From positions 1 to 5,071 of the forward strand of contig CAYFMP010000135.1 of assembly GCA_964344215.1 (NCBI GenBank): a stretch of 5,071 nucleotides of DNA. The letters are read 5' to 3'. Below are positions 1-4,718 of this stretch, one piece after another (position 1 is the stretch's first letter; each line of letters opens with the position of its first letter). The notes under the pieces were generated by a model. That model searched no databases and was not told the origin of the DNA. It saw only the letters and a program-made list of their open reading frames with translations. The stretch comes from CAYFMP01 sp964344215 (GTDB lineage: Bacteria; Pseudomonadota; Alphaproteobacteria; Rhodospirillales; Casp-alpha2). Made by a program: the position numbers and the translations under genes.

Positions 1-55
1 TCGCCGCCTTCTGCGGGCCGGAAAGATTACGGAAATCGTCCTTGATGCGGGCCAT
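1..55 (-). CDS. fliG: Flagellar motor switch protein FliG, N-terminal fragment (leaves window)
   Basis: Only the first 18 codons are present. They translate to MARIKDDFRNLSGPQKAA, starting at the ATG whose complement is at 53-55. The stretch LSGPQKAA resembles the start of FliG, where an L-(S/T)-G-x-x-K-A-A segment precedes the first helix (typically ILLLSLGE-like). FliG is the cytoplasmic C-ring protein that couples MotA/B torque to rotor rotation and takes part in switching. A GGAGA ribosome binding site (complement of 63-67) lies 7 bases before the ATG, which supports the start. The gene diverges from the exported-protein gene at 155. The family call rests on very few residues; an unrelated protein with a similar start cannot be excluded. 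Confidence 0.6.
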   Translation of the reverse strand, partial: MARIKDDFRNLSGPQKAA

Positions 56-72
56 TCGGGATTCTCCGGTCA

Positions 73-85
73 AGCGCACTGCGCT
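73..85. repeat. 13-bp palindrome AGCGCA-C-TGCGCT in the fliG leader
   Basis: Two perfect 6-bp half-sites flank a single central base. The palindrome lies 17 bases upstream of the probable fliG start codon and just before its ribosome binding site. The compact, odd-centred form suits a small protein-binding site better than an RNA hairpin, because an RNA loop would use up part of the arms. A chance palindrome in GC-rich DNA is possible. Confidence 0.3.
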
Positions 86-88
86 CTG

Positions 89-119
89 TTAACATCTATT
101 TTACGATACCTGGGATAAA
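89..119 (+). promoter_or_regulatory. Candidate sigma70-type promoter for the gene at 155, with a divergent -10 for fliG inside it
   Basis: On the plus strand TTAACA (89-94) resembles a -35 box. After 19 bases comes GATAAA (114-119), preceded by TGG, which gives an extended -10 (TGn) appearance. On the minus strand TAAAAT (complement of 98-103) matches 5 of 6 bases of a -10 box and lies 42 bases before the probable fliG start, but its -35 is poor. The block is visibly AT-richer than its surroundings, as expected for a divergent promoter region. The 19-base spacer is longer than optimal, so this is a weak call. Confidence 0.25.
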
Positions 120-129
120 ACAAACACCT

Positions 130-144
130 TCATGGAGTCCATGA
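130..144. repeat. 15-bp palindrome TCATGGA-G-TCCATGA before the gene at 155
   Basis: Perfect 7-bp arms flank one central G. The palindrome ends 10 bases before the ATG at 155 and includes GGAG (134-137), the only purine-rich stretch upstream of that ATG. It lies downstream of the candidate promoter, where a repressor could act as a roadblock. It may instead reduce access to the leader of the mRNA. Its shape matches the palindrome at 73-85, but its sequence does not. Confidence 0.3.
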
Positions 145-154
145 CTATTCAAAA

Positions 155-1282
155 ATGGTAGGAGAAAGAACCCTGCTGTCCGGGATGGAGCCATACCGTC
201 TGTCCGCCTTGATCGCTTTGGCCGTACTGACCACAGCGGCGGTCGGAACGACGCTTCCCGTTTTGGCGGCGGAATCCGCGCCGCAACGGACGGAACCGCC
301 AACACCCTCGTCGAAGACTCTTAAAGCCCGTGTTTACGAACATCCGATTCGGCGTTTCGTGCTGACCGTCCCGCCCGGCGCTGCTCTGGGGGCGAGGGGA
401 GAAGACCCCCAGCTCTCGATCCGCTCCAACAAAGGCTACATGGTCAGTGTGCAATCGGGGCCAAGGCGGCCGCGGATACCGCTCAACGACATGCCGGCCC
501 TGCTCGAACGCGAATATCTCGGACCCGGCAGGCCATGGTCGGTCCGCGGCTCGAGCGGACCCAGCCAGGTCGCCGGCCTGCCGGCCTTCGAAGCGACCTA
601 TCGCGGCGCCAACACGCGGGCCCGGGTCGTCATCGCGCGCGGCAGCCGGTCCGATTTCGTCTTCATGTTCTTCGCGCCCGAGAACCAGTACCGAAAACTC
701 GAGCATGAATTCGAGTGGATATTGGAGAATTTCGAGCCGGCCGCCGAAGACCTGCGGCCTTTGACCACGGCCGCTGTCACTCCGGCGCCGCCGGGCGCGC
801 TGCAGCGGTTCTCCGAGCCCGGTTACGGTTATACCATCGATTACCCGGCGGATTGGCTGCTCACCAAACCTTCCCGGGTGACGACGGTATTCAGCGGCCG
901 TCCGGGAACGGCTGCCTTCGAGGCGGTCATCAGCGTTCAAAACGTTCAACCGCCGGCCGCCGCCGATGCCCGGCAAGCGGCTTCGATCGCCCTTCAGGAG
1001 GTCAAATCGGCCGTCCAACAGGCCGCGGGCGAGCCGTCGTTCACGCAAGAGCAGTCCTGGGTTTCCGAGAGCGACGCAGGCGCTCACGAGGGTCGTCAAT
1101 TGACGGTCAGGTACCGCCACCGGGGCCAGATCTTTCTCAAGCATATCGTCGTCGTTCCGCGGCGGTCCGGTACGGTCGCTCACGTCTGGACATATACGGC
1201 TCCGGAAACGAGGTTCTCGACTTTCCGGCCGATCGCTTCGAAGATGCTTCGGTCGTGGACCATCTTGACGGATGGCGGGTAG
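155..1282 (+). CDS. Exported protein with two PsbP/Mog1-like domains
   Basis: 375 aa. Residues 11-38 form a Sec signal peptide: MEPYR, a hydrophobic core LSALIALAVLTTAAVG, then LPVLA-A for cleavage. A short Pro/Thr/Ser linker follows (about 42-55). Two similar modules come next. Module A (about 58-196) starts HPIRRFVLTVPPG and ends APENQY...WILENFEP. Module B (about 217-371) starts GYGYTIDYPADWLL and ends APETRF...MLRSWTIL. The 'Y-x-(I/L)-x-(Y/V)-P-x-x-W' opening and the closing 'APE-x-x-(F/Y)...(I/M)L-x-x-(F/W)' helix are typical of PsbP/DcrB/Mog1-fold periplasmic proteins. No catalytic motif is visible, so the function is unknown; a scaffold or chaperone role is conjecture. The start is unsettled. 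The ATG at 155 has no spaced Shine-Dalgarno, the ATG at 185 lies 19 bases from AGGAGA (160-165), and an in-frame CTG at 173 is ideally spaced from it. All three leave the mature protein unchanged. The gene is probably co-transcribed with the gene 70 bases downstream. Confidence 0.75.
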   Translation: MVGERTLLSGMEPYRLSALIALAVLTTAAVGTTLPVLAAESAPQRTEPPTPSSKTLKARVYEHPIRRFVLTVPPGAALGARGEDPQLSIRSNKGYMVSVQSGPRRPRIPLNDMPALLEREYLGPGRPWSVRGSSGPSQVAGLPAFEATYRGANTRARVVIARGSRSDFVFMFFAPENQYRKLEHEFEWILENFEPAAEDLRPLTTAAVTPAPPGALQRFSEPGYGYTIDYPADWLLTKPSRVTTVFSGRPGTAAFEAVISVQNVQPPAAADARQAASIALQEVKSAVQQAAGEPSFTQEQSWVSESDAGAHEGRQLTVRYRHRGQIFLKHIVVVPRRSGTVAHVWTYTAPETRFSTFRPIASKMLRSWTILTDGG

Positions 1283-1352
1283 GTCGATCTATAAGACCGA
1301 TCCGATTGCCGTGCGTTGACCTCTCTAGAAAACCGGATTCCCCGAGGTGCCG

Positions 1353-2192
1353 ATGAACCGCCGTTATCGCAAACCGAGGCCAACCGCTACGCGGCCTAGG
1401 CCGTTGGCCGTGGCTTTGGTTGCGGGGTGTGTCGCTTTCGTCGTCGATGCGGATTCGGCGCAATCGGCCTCCGCCGGCGAACCTCCAAGCGTCGAACAGA
1501 TGGTCGAGGAGTTCGAGACGGTTGTCTTCGGCTCCGAGATCGAGGGGGTCAGAGGAGCGAGGAAGGTCAAGAAGTGGAAGCAGCCCCTGCGGATCGCCAT
1601 CAAGTCGTTCGAGGAAACCGTCACCAAGTTCTCGGACGGAAACGAAACCCGGAAAATCAAACAACGACGCGTCAAACGGAGACACTTCGACTTCATCCAG
1701 AACCATCTCGACGCGCTCGTCGATCTGACCGGACTGAAGACGGAGGACATCAAGAAAACCGGTATGCCGGCCAACATTACGATCAATTTCGTGCCGCGAT
1801 TTCAGATGGCCAACCCGAAGCTGGCGGACGTCGACCGGAGGTTGCTCGAACGCTTGGCCGGCGAAGGCGGCTGTTACTTCCTGGCGTGGTCGGACGAAGC
1901 CTCGGGGGTCATTCTCAAGGCCGTGATCGTTGTTAATGAAGAACGTTTAATTAATCGTATAAGTCATTGTATTCTCGAAGAAATGACTCAGAGTTTGGGT
2001 CTTCCTAACGACACCAGAGCGATCTGGCCGTCGATCTTTTCAAGCCGCTCCAGGGTAACCGAACTTTCGCGGAGCGACCGGATTCTGATCAAGACCCTGT
2101 ACGATCCGCGAATGCGCGCCGGCATGCCTCGTGCCGAAGCCGTCGAAGTGGCGCGCTGGATCATCGCCGAACTCGACCGTTCCATGCCCTGA
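1353..2192 (+). CDS. DUF2927 family exported protein, probable inactive zincin-like domain
   Basis: 279 aa from the ATG at 1353, chosen because GAGG (1344-1347) lies 5 bases upstream; a GTG at 1347 would overlap that site and add two residues. The N-terminus is arginine-rich, followed by a short hydrophobic stretch PLAVALVAGC. VAGC fits a lipobox, giving a possible lipoprotein with Cys26; ordinary cleavage after ...SASA is the alternative. Residues 46-120 are charged and Lys/Arg-rich. The C-terminal half carries the DUF2927 hallmarks: NRISHCILEEMTQSLGLPND (about 201-220), then WPSIF, LSRSDRILIKTLYDPRMRAGM. EEMTQSLGLPND lines up position by position with the metzincin motif HExxHxxGxxHD, with the three His replaced by Glu, Gln and Asn. 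Active zinc hydrolysis is therefore unlikely (inference). Family function is unknown. Codons at 1929-2006 are strikingly AT-rich compared with the rest of the gene. A hairpin overlaps the stop codon. Confidence 0.8.
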   Translation: MNRRYRKPRPTATRPRPLAVALVAGCVAFVVDADSAQSASAGEPPSVEQMVEEFETVVFGSEIEGVRGARKVKKWKQPLRIAIKSFEETVTKFSDGNETRKIKQRRVKRRHFDFIQNHLDALVDLTGLKTEDIKKTGMPANITINFVPRFQMANPKLADVDRRLLERLAGEGGCYFLAWSDEASGVILKAVIVVNEERLINRISHCILEEMTQSLGLPNDTRAIWPSIFSSRSRVTELSRSDRILIKTLYDPRMRAGMPRAEAVEVARWIIAELDRSMP

Positions 2193-2203
2193 GGCATGAA
2201 CGG
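2177..2203. terminator. Shared hairpin terminator between convergent genes
   Basis: CATGCC (2183-2188) pairs with GGCATG (2193-2198) around a CTGA loop that contains part of the TGA stop codon at 2190-2192. With C2182 bulged out the stem continues CCGTT (2177-2181) with AACGG (2199-2203), giving 11 bp and one bulge. No run of T follows on either strand, so it is not a textbook Rho-independent terminator. Its place between a rightward stop (2192) and a leftward stop (2209), only 16 bases apart, fits a bidirectional 3'-end or RNA-stabilising structure. Confidence 0.5.
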
Positions 2204-2208
2204 GAAAG

Positions 2209-2673
2209 CTACAGATCCAGTTCCAGGACGTGGTCCCAGCCGCACACGTCGCATTTGCCGAATTCCCCGACGTCGACGATGTAGTACTTCACGGCGCTGC
2301 CGCATTCGGGGCAAGTCTTCAGGCGGTCCATGTTCAACTCCGCCTTGATCTTGGAGAGAACCTGATCGATCCGCTCGATATCGGCCTTCAGGCTTGCCAG
2401 TTCGCTGTCGACTTTCTCGATATGGCTGAAGGCGAGGTGGTTCTTTAGCCGCATTTCCTCAAGGTCCCTTTGGAGAGCCCCGAGTTCGGCCTCGGCGTCG
2501 CCGGCGGCGGCAGCCGACCCGAATTCGGCCAATTGGGCGTCCAACCGCTCGGAAAATCTCGCCAACAGGGCCTCGGACTTCTTCTCGATCATACCCTCGA
2601 AAATCTTGGTCAAATTGCCGAGCGAGAGCTTATTTGAGTTTTGTTCCGCCATGCTCCAGAGTCTATCAGACAT
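2209..2673 (-). CDS. Small coiled-coil protein with C-terminal zinc ribbon
   Basis: 154 aa if started at the ATG complementary to 2671-2673. Alternatives are a TTG at 2689-2691 (160 aa) and an ATG at 2650-2652 (147 aa, MAEQNSNKLSLGNLT...). None has a well-spaced Shine-Dalgarno; GGAG lies only one base before the last ATG. Using the 154-aa numbering, residues 18-50 look helical and basic/acidic (KIFEGMIEKKSEALLARF). An Ala/Gly-rich break follows at about 53-60. Residues 61-115 have a heptad-like coiled-coil pattern (LGALQRDLEEM, IEKVDSELASLKADIERI). The end holds CPEC (121-124) and CDVC (141-144) separated by 16 residues, each followed by Gly, as in a zinc ribbon. It is predicted cytoplasmic, with no signal peptide or membrane segment. 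Coiled coil plus zinc ribbon suggests an oligomeric binding protein, possibly for nucleic acid or protein; I do not recognise the family. It is transcribed away from the ABC gene and convergent with the DUF2927 gene. Confidence 0.7.
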   Translation of the reverse strand: MSDRLWSMAEQNSNKLSLGNLTKIFEGMIEKKSEALLARFSERLDAQLAEFGSAAAAGDAEAELGALQRDLEEMRLKNHLAFSHIEKVDSELASLKADIERIDQVLSKIKAELNMDRLKTCPECGSAVKYYIVDVGEFGKCDVCGWDHVLELDL

Positions 2674-2709
2674 CGCCGCCGTTTCGGGCAACTAATGGCC
2701 GAACCCGGA

Positions 2710-2738
2710 TTGACGCCCATCCGATAACAAATTGTTAA
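2710..2738 (+). promoter_or_regulatory. Candidate promoter for the ABC exporter gene
   Basis: TTGACG (2710-2715) is a good -35 match. After a 17-base spacer comes TGTTAA (2733-2738), a poor -10 with 3 of 6 bases matching. The surrounding block is AT-rich compared with both flanking genes. The predicted transcript would have a leader of roughly 100 bases before the ATG at 2846. The call rests mainly on the -35 and on location. Confidence 0.25.
2725..2737. repeat. 13-bp palindrome TAACAA-A-TTGTTA, possible operator
   Basis: Perfect 6-bp arms flank a central A. The palindrome lies between the divergent zinc-ribbon and ABC exporter genes and overlaps the spacer and -10 of the candidate rightward promoter, where a repressor would block transcription. 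It has the same odd-centred layout as the palindromes at 73-85 and 130-144 but a different sequence, so the same regulator is not implied. Confidence 0.35.
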
Positions 2739-2760
2739 GCAAATTCAACTAACTCAGAAC

Positions 2761-2798
2761 GTTGGGCGCGTATGCGTGATCGCCGACACGCATCCAAC
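2761..2798 (+). other. Hairpin in the leader of the ABC exporter mRNA
   Basis: ATGCGTG (2772-2778) pairs perfectly with CACGCAT (2787-2793) around an 8-base loop. Beyond a 6-base bulge on the left side (2766-2771), GTTGG (2761-2765) pairs with CCAAC (2794-2798). The structure ends 47 bases before the ATG at 2846, so it does not cover the start site directly. It could stabilise the 5' end or be part of a regulatory fold. The remainder of the 2674-2845 spacer holds no further structure I can support. Confidence 0.4.
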
Positions 2799-2845
2799 CT
2801 GGGGACTGGGCAACGATAATCATTCGGCGATAGGCGAACTTAAGC

Positions 2846-4582
2846 ATGTTTGGGCGCAGACAGACCAGTGCACCGGGCCCGCGATCCCTGGGCTCCATCG
2901 CCTATATGCCGGGCGGCATTTTCGATCTGATGTTGGCCTCCGTTTTTGTCAACGTGCTGGCGCTCGCCATGCCGTTGACCCTGCTCCAGGTCTACGACCG
3001 CATCATCCCCAACTCGGCTGCCGGCACCCTGGTGCTTCTCGTCGTCGGGATCGGCAGCGCCCTCGTCTTCGAGGCCCTGTTGCGCCAGGGCCGCTCTTAT
3101 GTCAGCGGCTGGATGGGCGCACGCTTCGAGCATTTGGCCGGTTGCGCTGCCTTCGACCGGCTGCTCGGCGCCTCGATCGTCGACTACGAAAGACAAGGTG
3201 CCGGCGTCCACCTGGAACGCTATAACGCTTTGGGGATATTGAAGGAATTTTATGCCGGCCAAGCCATTCTGACGCTTTGTGACCTGCCGTTCGCGGTGAT
3301 CTATCTGAGTGCCGTCGCCTATTTGGCCGGTTGGTTGGTCGCCGTTCCCATCCTCCTCATCATCGCCTTCGCCGTCGTGGCGATTTGGATCGGCCTGCGC
3401 ATCCGCAAATCCCTCGAAGCTCGGCTGGTGGCCGACGACCGGCGATTTAGCTTCATCATCGAGGTGCTCGGCGGCATCCATACGGTCAAGGGACTGGCCA
3501 TGGAGGAACAGATGCTGCGGCGCTACGAGCGCCTCCAGGAAAGCTGCGCCGATTCCGACTACCGGGTCACGCTGAACAGCTCTTCGGCGCAGAGTCTCGG
3601 TGCGCTGTTTTCGCAACTGGTGCTGTTTTTCGTGGTCGGTTTCGGCGCCACCCTGGTCATCGAAGGCGCGCTCACCGTCGGCGGCCTGGCGGCGTGCACC
3701 ATGCTGGCCGGGCGTTCCATGCAGCCTTTGCAAAGAGCAGTCGGCATCTGGACCCGGTTCCAGAATATCGAGTTGGCGCGCGAGCGGCTTCGCGAGTTGT
3801 TCGAGATGACGGTCGAGAAAGCTCCGGGCCTGCCGGAGCTTCCCCGCATTCACGGGCAGATCGACCTGCACCAGGTGTCGTTCGGTTTCGGCAAGAACAA
3901 GGACGGCGAGGAAACCCCGCCACTGTTCGAGAGCGTCAACATGCGCGTGTTGCCGGGCGAGATCGTCGGCATCACCGGCGGCAACGCCAGCGGCAAATCG
4001 ACGCTATTGTACCTGATGATGGGGGTGCTGGCCCCGACCGCCGGCACGGTCCGCATCGACGGCTACGATCTGCAGGATTTCGAGCCTTCGAGTATCCGCC
4101 GGCAAGCCGCCTACCTTCCCCAGGAAGGCGTTTTGTTCAACGGCACGATTCTCGAGAACCTGACCCTGTTCCGCGACGACAAGATCGACGACGCCATGGA
4201 TATCGCCAAACTGCTCGCCATCGACGGCCTCATCGCCCAAATGCCGGATGGCTACGACACCGTCGTCGGCGATGGCGCCACCGACAAGTTGCCGCGCGGC
4301 ATCAAGCAGCGCCTCGCCATCGCCCGGGCGCTGGTCGACAAGCCTCGCGTGGTGCTGTTCGACGAAGCCAATACGTCGATGGACGGCGCCGGAGATTCGA
4401 TGCTGCGCAATCTGCTCGAGCGCCTGAAAGGACGTGTCACCCTGATTCTGGTCACTCAGCGCCCCTCCATGCTCAATCTGGCGGACCGGATCTACGACAT
4501 CGAGGAGGGCGGCCACGTCCGCGAGCGCGGGCCGCGAATCCCACCGCTTCACTCGCCGTCGGCGCCAATGGTGCCGGCATGA
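2846..4582 (+). CDS. Type I secretion-style ABC exporter, membrane plus ATPase domains, degenerate NBD
   Basis: 578 aa. It resembles the PrtD/HlyB-like exporter halves that drive substrate export across the inner membrane with an adaptor and outer-membrane channel. There is no N-terminal C39-like domain: the membrane domain starts at about residue 27, with hydrophobic segments near 28-48, 60-78, 137-160, 163-184, 252-274 and 276-290. The family-typical PLTLLQVYDRIIP occurs at 43-55. The ATPase domain (about 337-555) has Walker A GGNASGKST (378-386), Q-loop Gln426 and Walker B VVLFDE (502-507) with the catalytic Glu507 present. The LSGGQ signature is replaced by LPRGI (482-486), and the usual switch His is Gln538 in LVTQRPS. 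The tail after about 556 is short and Pro/Arg-rich. The start at ATG 2846 has only a weak AGGCGA (2832-2837) upstream, but the membrane domain begins soon after it, so a much later start is unlikely. The stop overlaps an ATG (ATGA, 4579-4582). Its substrate is not identifiable. It may pair with a second ABC subunit encoded downstream (inference). Confidence 0.85.
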   Translation: MFGRRQTSAPGPRSLGSIAYMPGGIFDLMLASVFVNVLALAMPLTLLQVYDRIIPNSAAGTLVLLVVGIGSALVFEALLRQGRSYVSGWMGARFEHLAGCAAFDRLLGASIVDYERQGAGVHLERYNALGILKEFYAGQAILTLCDLPFAVIYLSAVAYLAGWLVAVPILLIIAFAVVAIWIGLRIRKSLEARLVADDRRFSFIIEVLGGIHTVKGLAMEEQMLRRYERLQESCADSDYRVTLNSSSAQSLGALFSQLVLFFVVGFGATLVIEGALTVGGLAACTMLAGRSMQPLQRAVGIWTRFQNIELARERLRELFEMTVEKAPGLPELPRIHGQIDLHQVSFGFGKNKDGEETPPLFESVNMRVLPGEIVGITGGNASGKSTLLYLMMGVLAPTAGTVRIDGYDLQDFEPSSIRRQAAYLPQEGVLFNGTILENLTLFRDDKIDDAMDIAKLLAIDGLIAQMPDGYDTVVGDGATDKLPRGIKQRLAIARALVDKPRVVLFDEANTSMDGAGDSMLRNLLERLKGRVTLILVTQRPSMLNLADRIYDIEEGGHVRERGPRIPPLHSPSAPMVPA

Positions 4583-4716
4583 CCGCGCCGATGAAATTCG
4601 TCCGAACACAGTCCCGGGAGTCTGGGGTCACCCGGGACCCGGCGGGCCGTGCATCCCTTGCCGTGATGCGCGGCCTGCCTCCCCGTTCGCGTTGTCGGTT
4701 GGGGGAGGGAGCCTGA
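4579..4716 (+). CDS. Possible 45-codon coupled leader peptide
   Basis: The ATG at 4579 overlaps the TGA of the ABC gene (ATGA), a usual arrangement for translational coupling. The frame encodes MTAPMKFVRTQSRESGVTRD... and ends at TGA 4714-4716, two bases before the ATG of the proline-rich gene. The product is arginine-rich with no recognisable domain, signal peptide or membrane segment, and its codons look dictated by the inverted repeats it crosses. It may be a non-coding spacer that happens to be open. If translated, its most likely role is to carry ribosomes through the hairpins up to the next start (inference). The ATG has no clear Shine-Dalgarno of its own. Confidence 0.3.
   Translation: MTAPMKFVRTQSRESGVTRDPAGRASLAVMRGLPPRSRCRLGEGA
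4611..4638 (+). other. Hairpin 1 after the ABC exporter gene
   Basis: GTCCCGGG (4611-4618) and CCCGGGAC (4631-4638) are perfect 8-bp arms, seven of the eight pairs G-C, around a 12-base loop. It starts 28 bases after the ABC stop codon. No T run follows, so it is unlikely to be an intrinsic terminator by itself. It is the first of three successive inverted repeats in the spacer. Confidence 0.5.
4641..4679 (+). other. Hairpin 2, 14-bp stem after the ABC exporter gene
   Basis: Positions 4641-4654 pair with 4666-4679 along 14 bp: 12 Watson-Crick pairs and two G-U wobbles (4644-4676 and 4650-4670), around an 11-base loop. The wobbles fall on the plus-strand RNA, consistent with an RNA structure on the operon transcript. 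This is the longest stem in the window. It starts two bases after hairpin 1, and its right arm shares 4678-4679 with hairpin 3. It could attenuate transcription or protect the upstream ABC message from 3' decay. Confidence 0.5.
4678..4708 (+). promoter_or_regulatory. Hairpin 3, would sequester the Shine-Dalgarno of the proline-rich gene
   Basis: CCTCCCC (4678-4684) is exactly complementary to GGGGAGG (4702-4708), giving a 7-bp stem with a 17-base loop. The right arm is most of the Shine-Dalgarno region (4701-4711) of the gene starting at 4719. The left arm is therefore an anti-Shine-Dalgarno in cis. Folding would reduce initiation unless ribosomes from upstream opened the stem. That the pairing exists is read directly from the sequence; that it regulates is inference. 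Confidence 0.4.
4701..4711 (+). promoter_or_regulatory. Strong ribosome binding site for the proline-rich gene
   Basis: GGGGGAGGGAG lies 7 bases (measured from AGGGAG) or 10 bases (measured from GGAGG) before the ATG at 4719. It is the strongest purine-rich site in the window and decides the start of the downstream gene. Confidence 0.6.
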
Positions 4717-4718
4717 CA

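Noticed and set aside
149..1183. Long open frame on the minus strand antisense to the tandem-domain gene
   Set aside because: The opposite strand encodes a coherent signal peptide and two folded-looking modules. The antisense product is arginine- and glycine-rich with no motif, as expected from GC-rich shadow frames.
1282..1302. Imperfect direct repeat GGTCGATC / GACCGATC with a 4-bp inverted core
   Set aside because: Too short and imperfect to separate from chance; no T run to suggest a terminator.
1283..1352. Promoter candidate TTGACC at 1316-1321 between the two exported-protein genes
   Set aside because: No acceptable -10 sequence lies 16-18 bases downstream, so co-transcription from upstream is simpler.
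1353..1383. Possible Tat signal from NRRYRKP at the DUF2927 N-terminus
   Set aside because: The twin arginines lack the following hydrophobic FLK-type residues; a Sec or lipoprotein signal fits better.
2840..3871. Long open frame on the minus strand antisense to the ABC membrane domain
   Set aside because: Its product is hydrophilic and rich in Gln, Asp, His and Arg, without domains. The sense strand clearly encodes an ABC membrane domain.
3694..4578. Plus-strand frame overlapping the ABC ATPase domain
   Set aside because: The arginine/histidine-rich product has no motif, and the ATPase motifs lie in the other frame. Only its last part, from ATG 4579, is kept as a tentative coupled frame.
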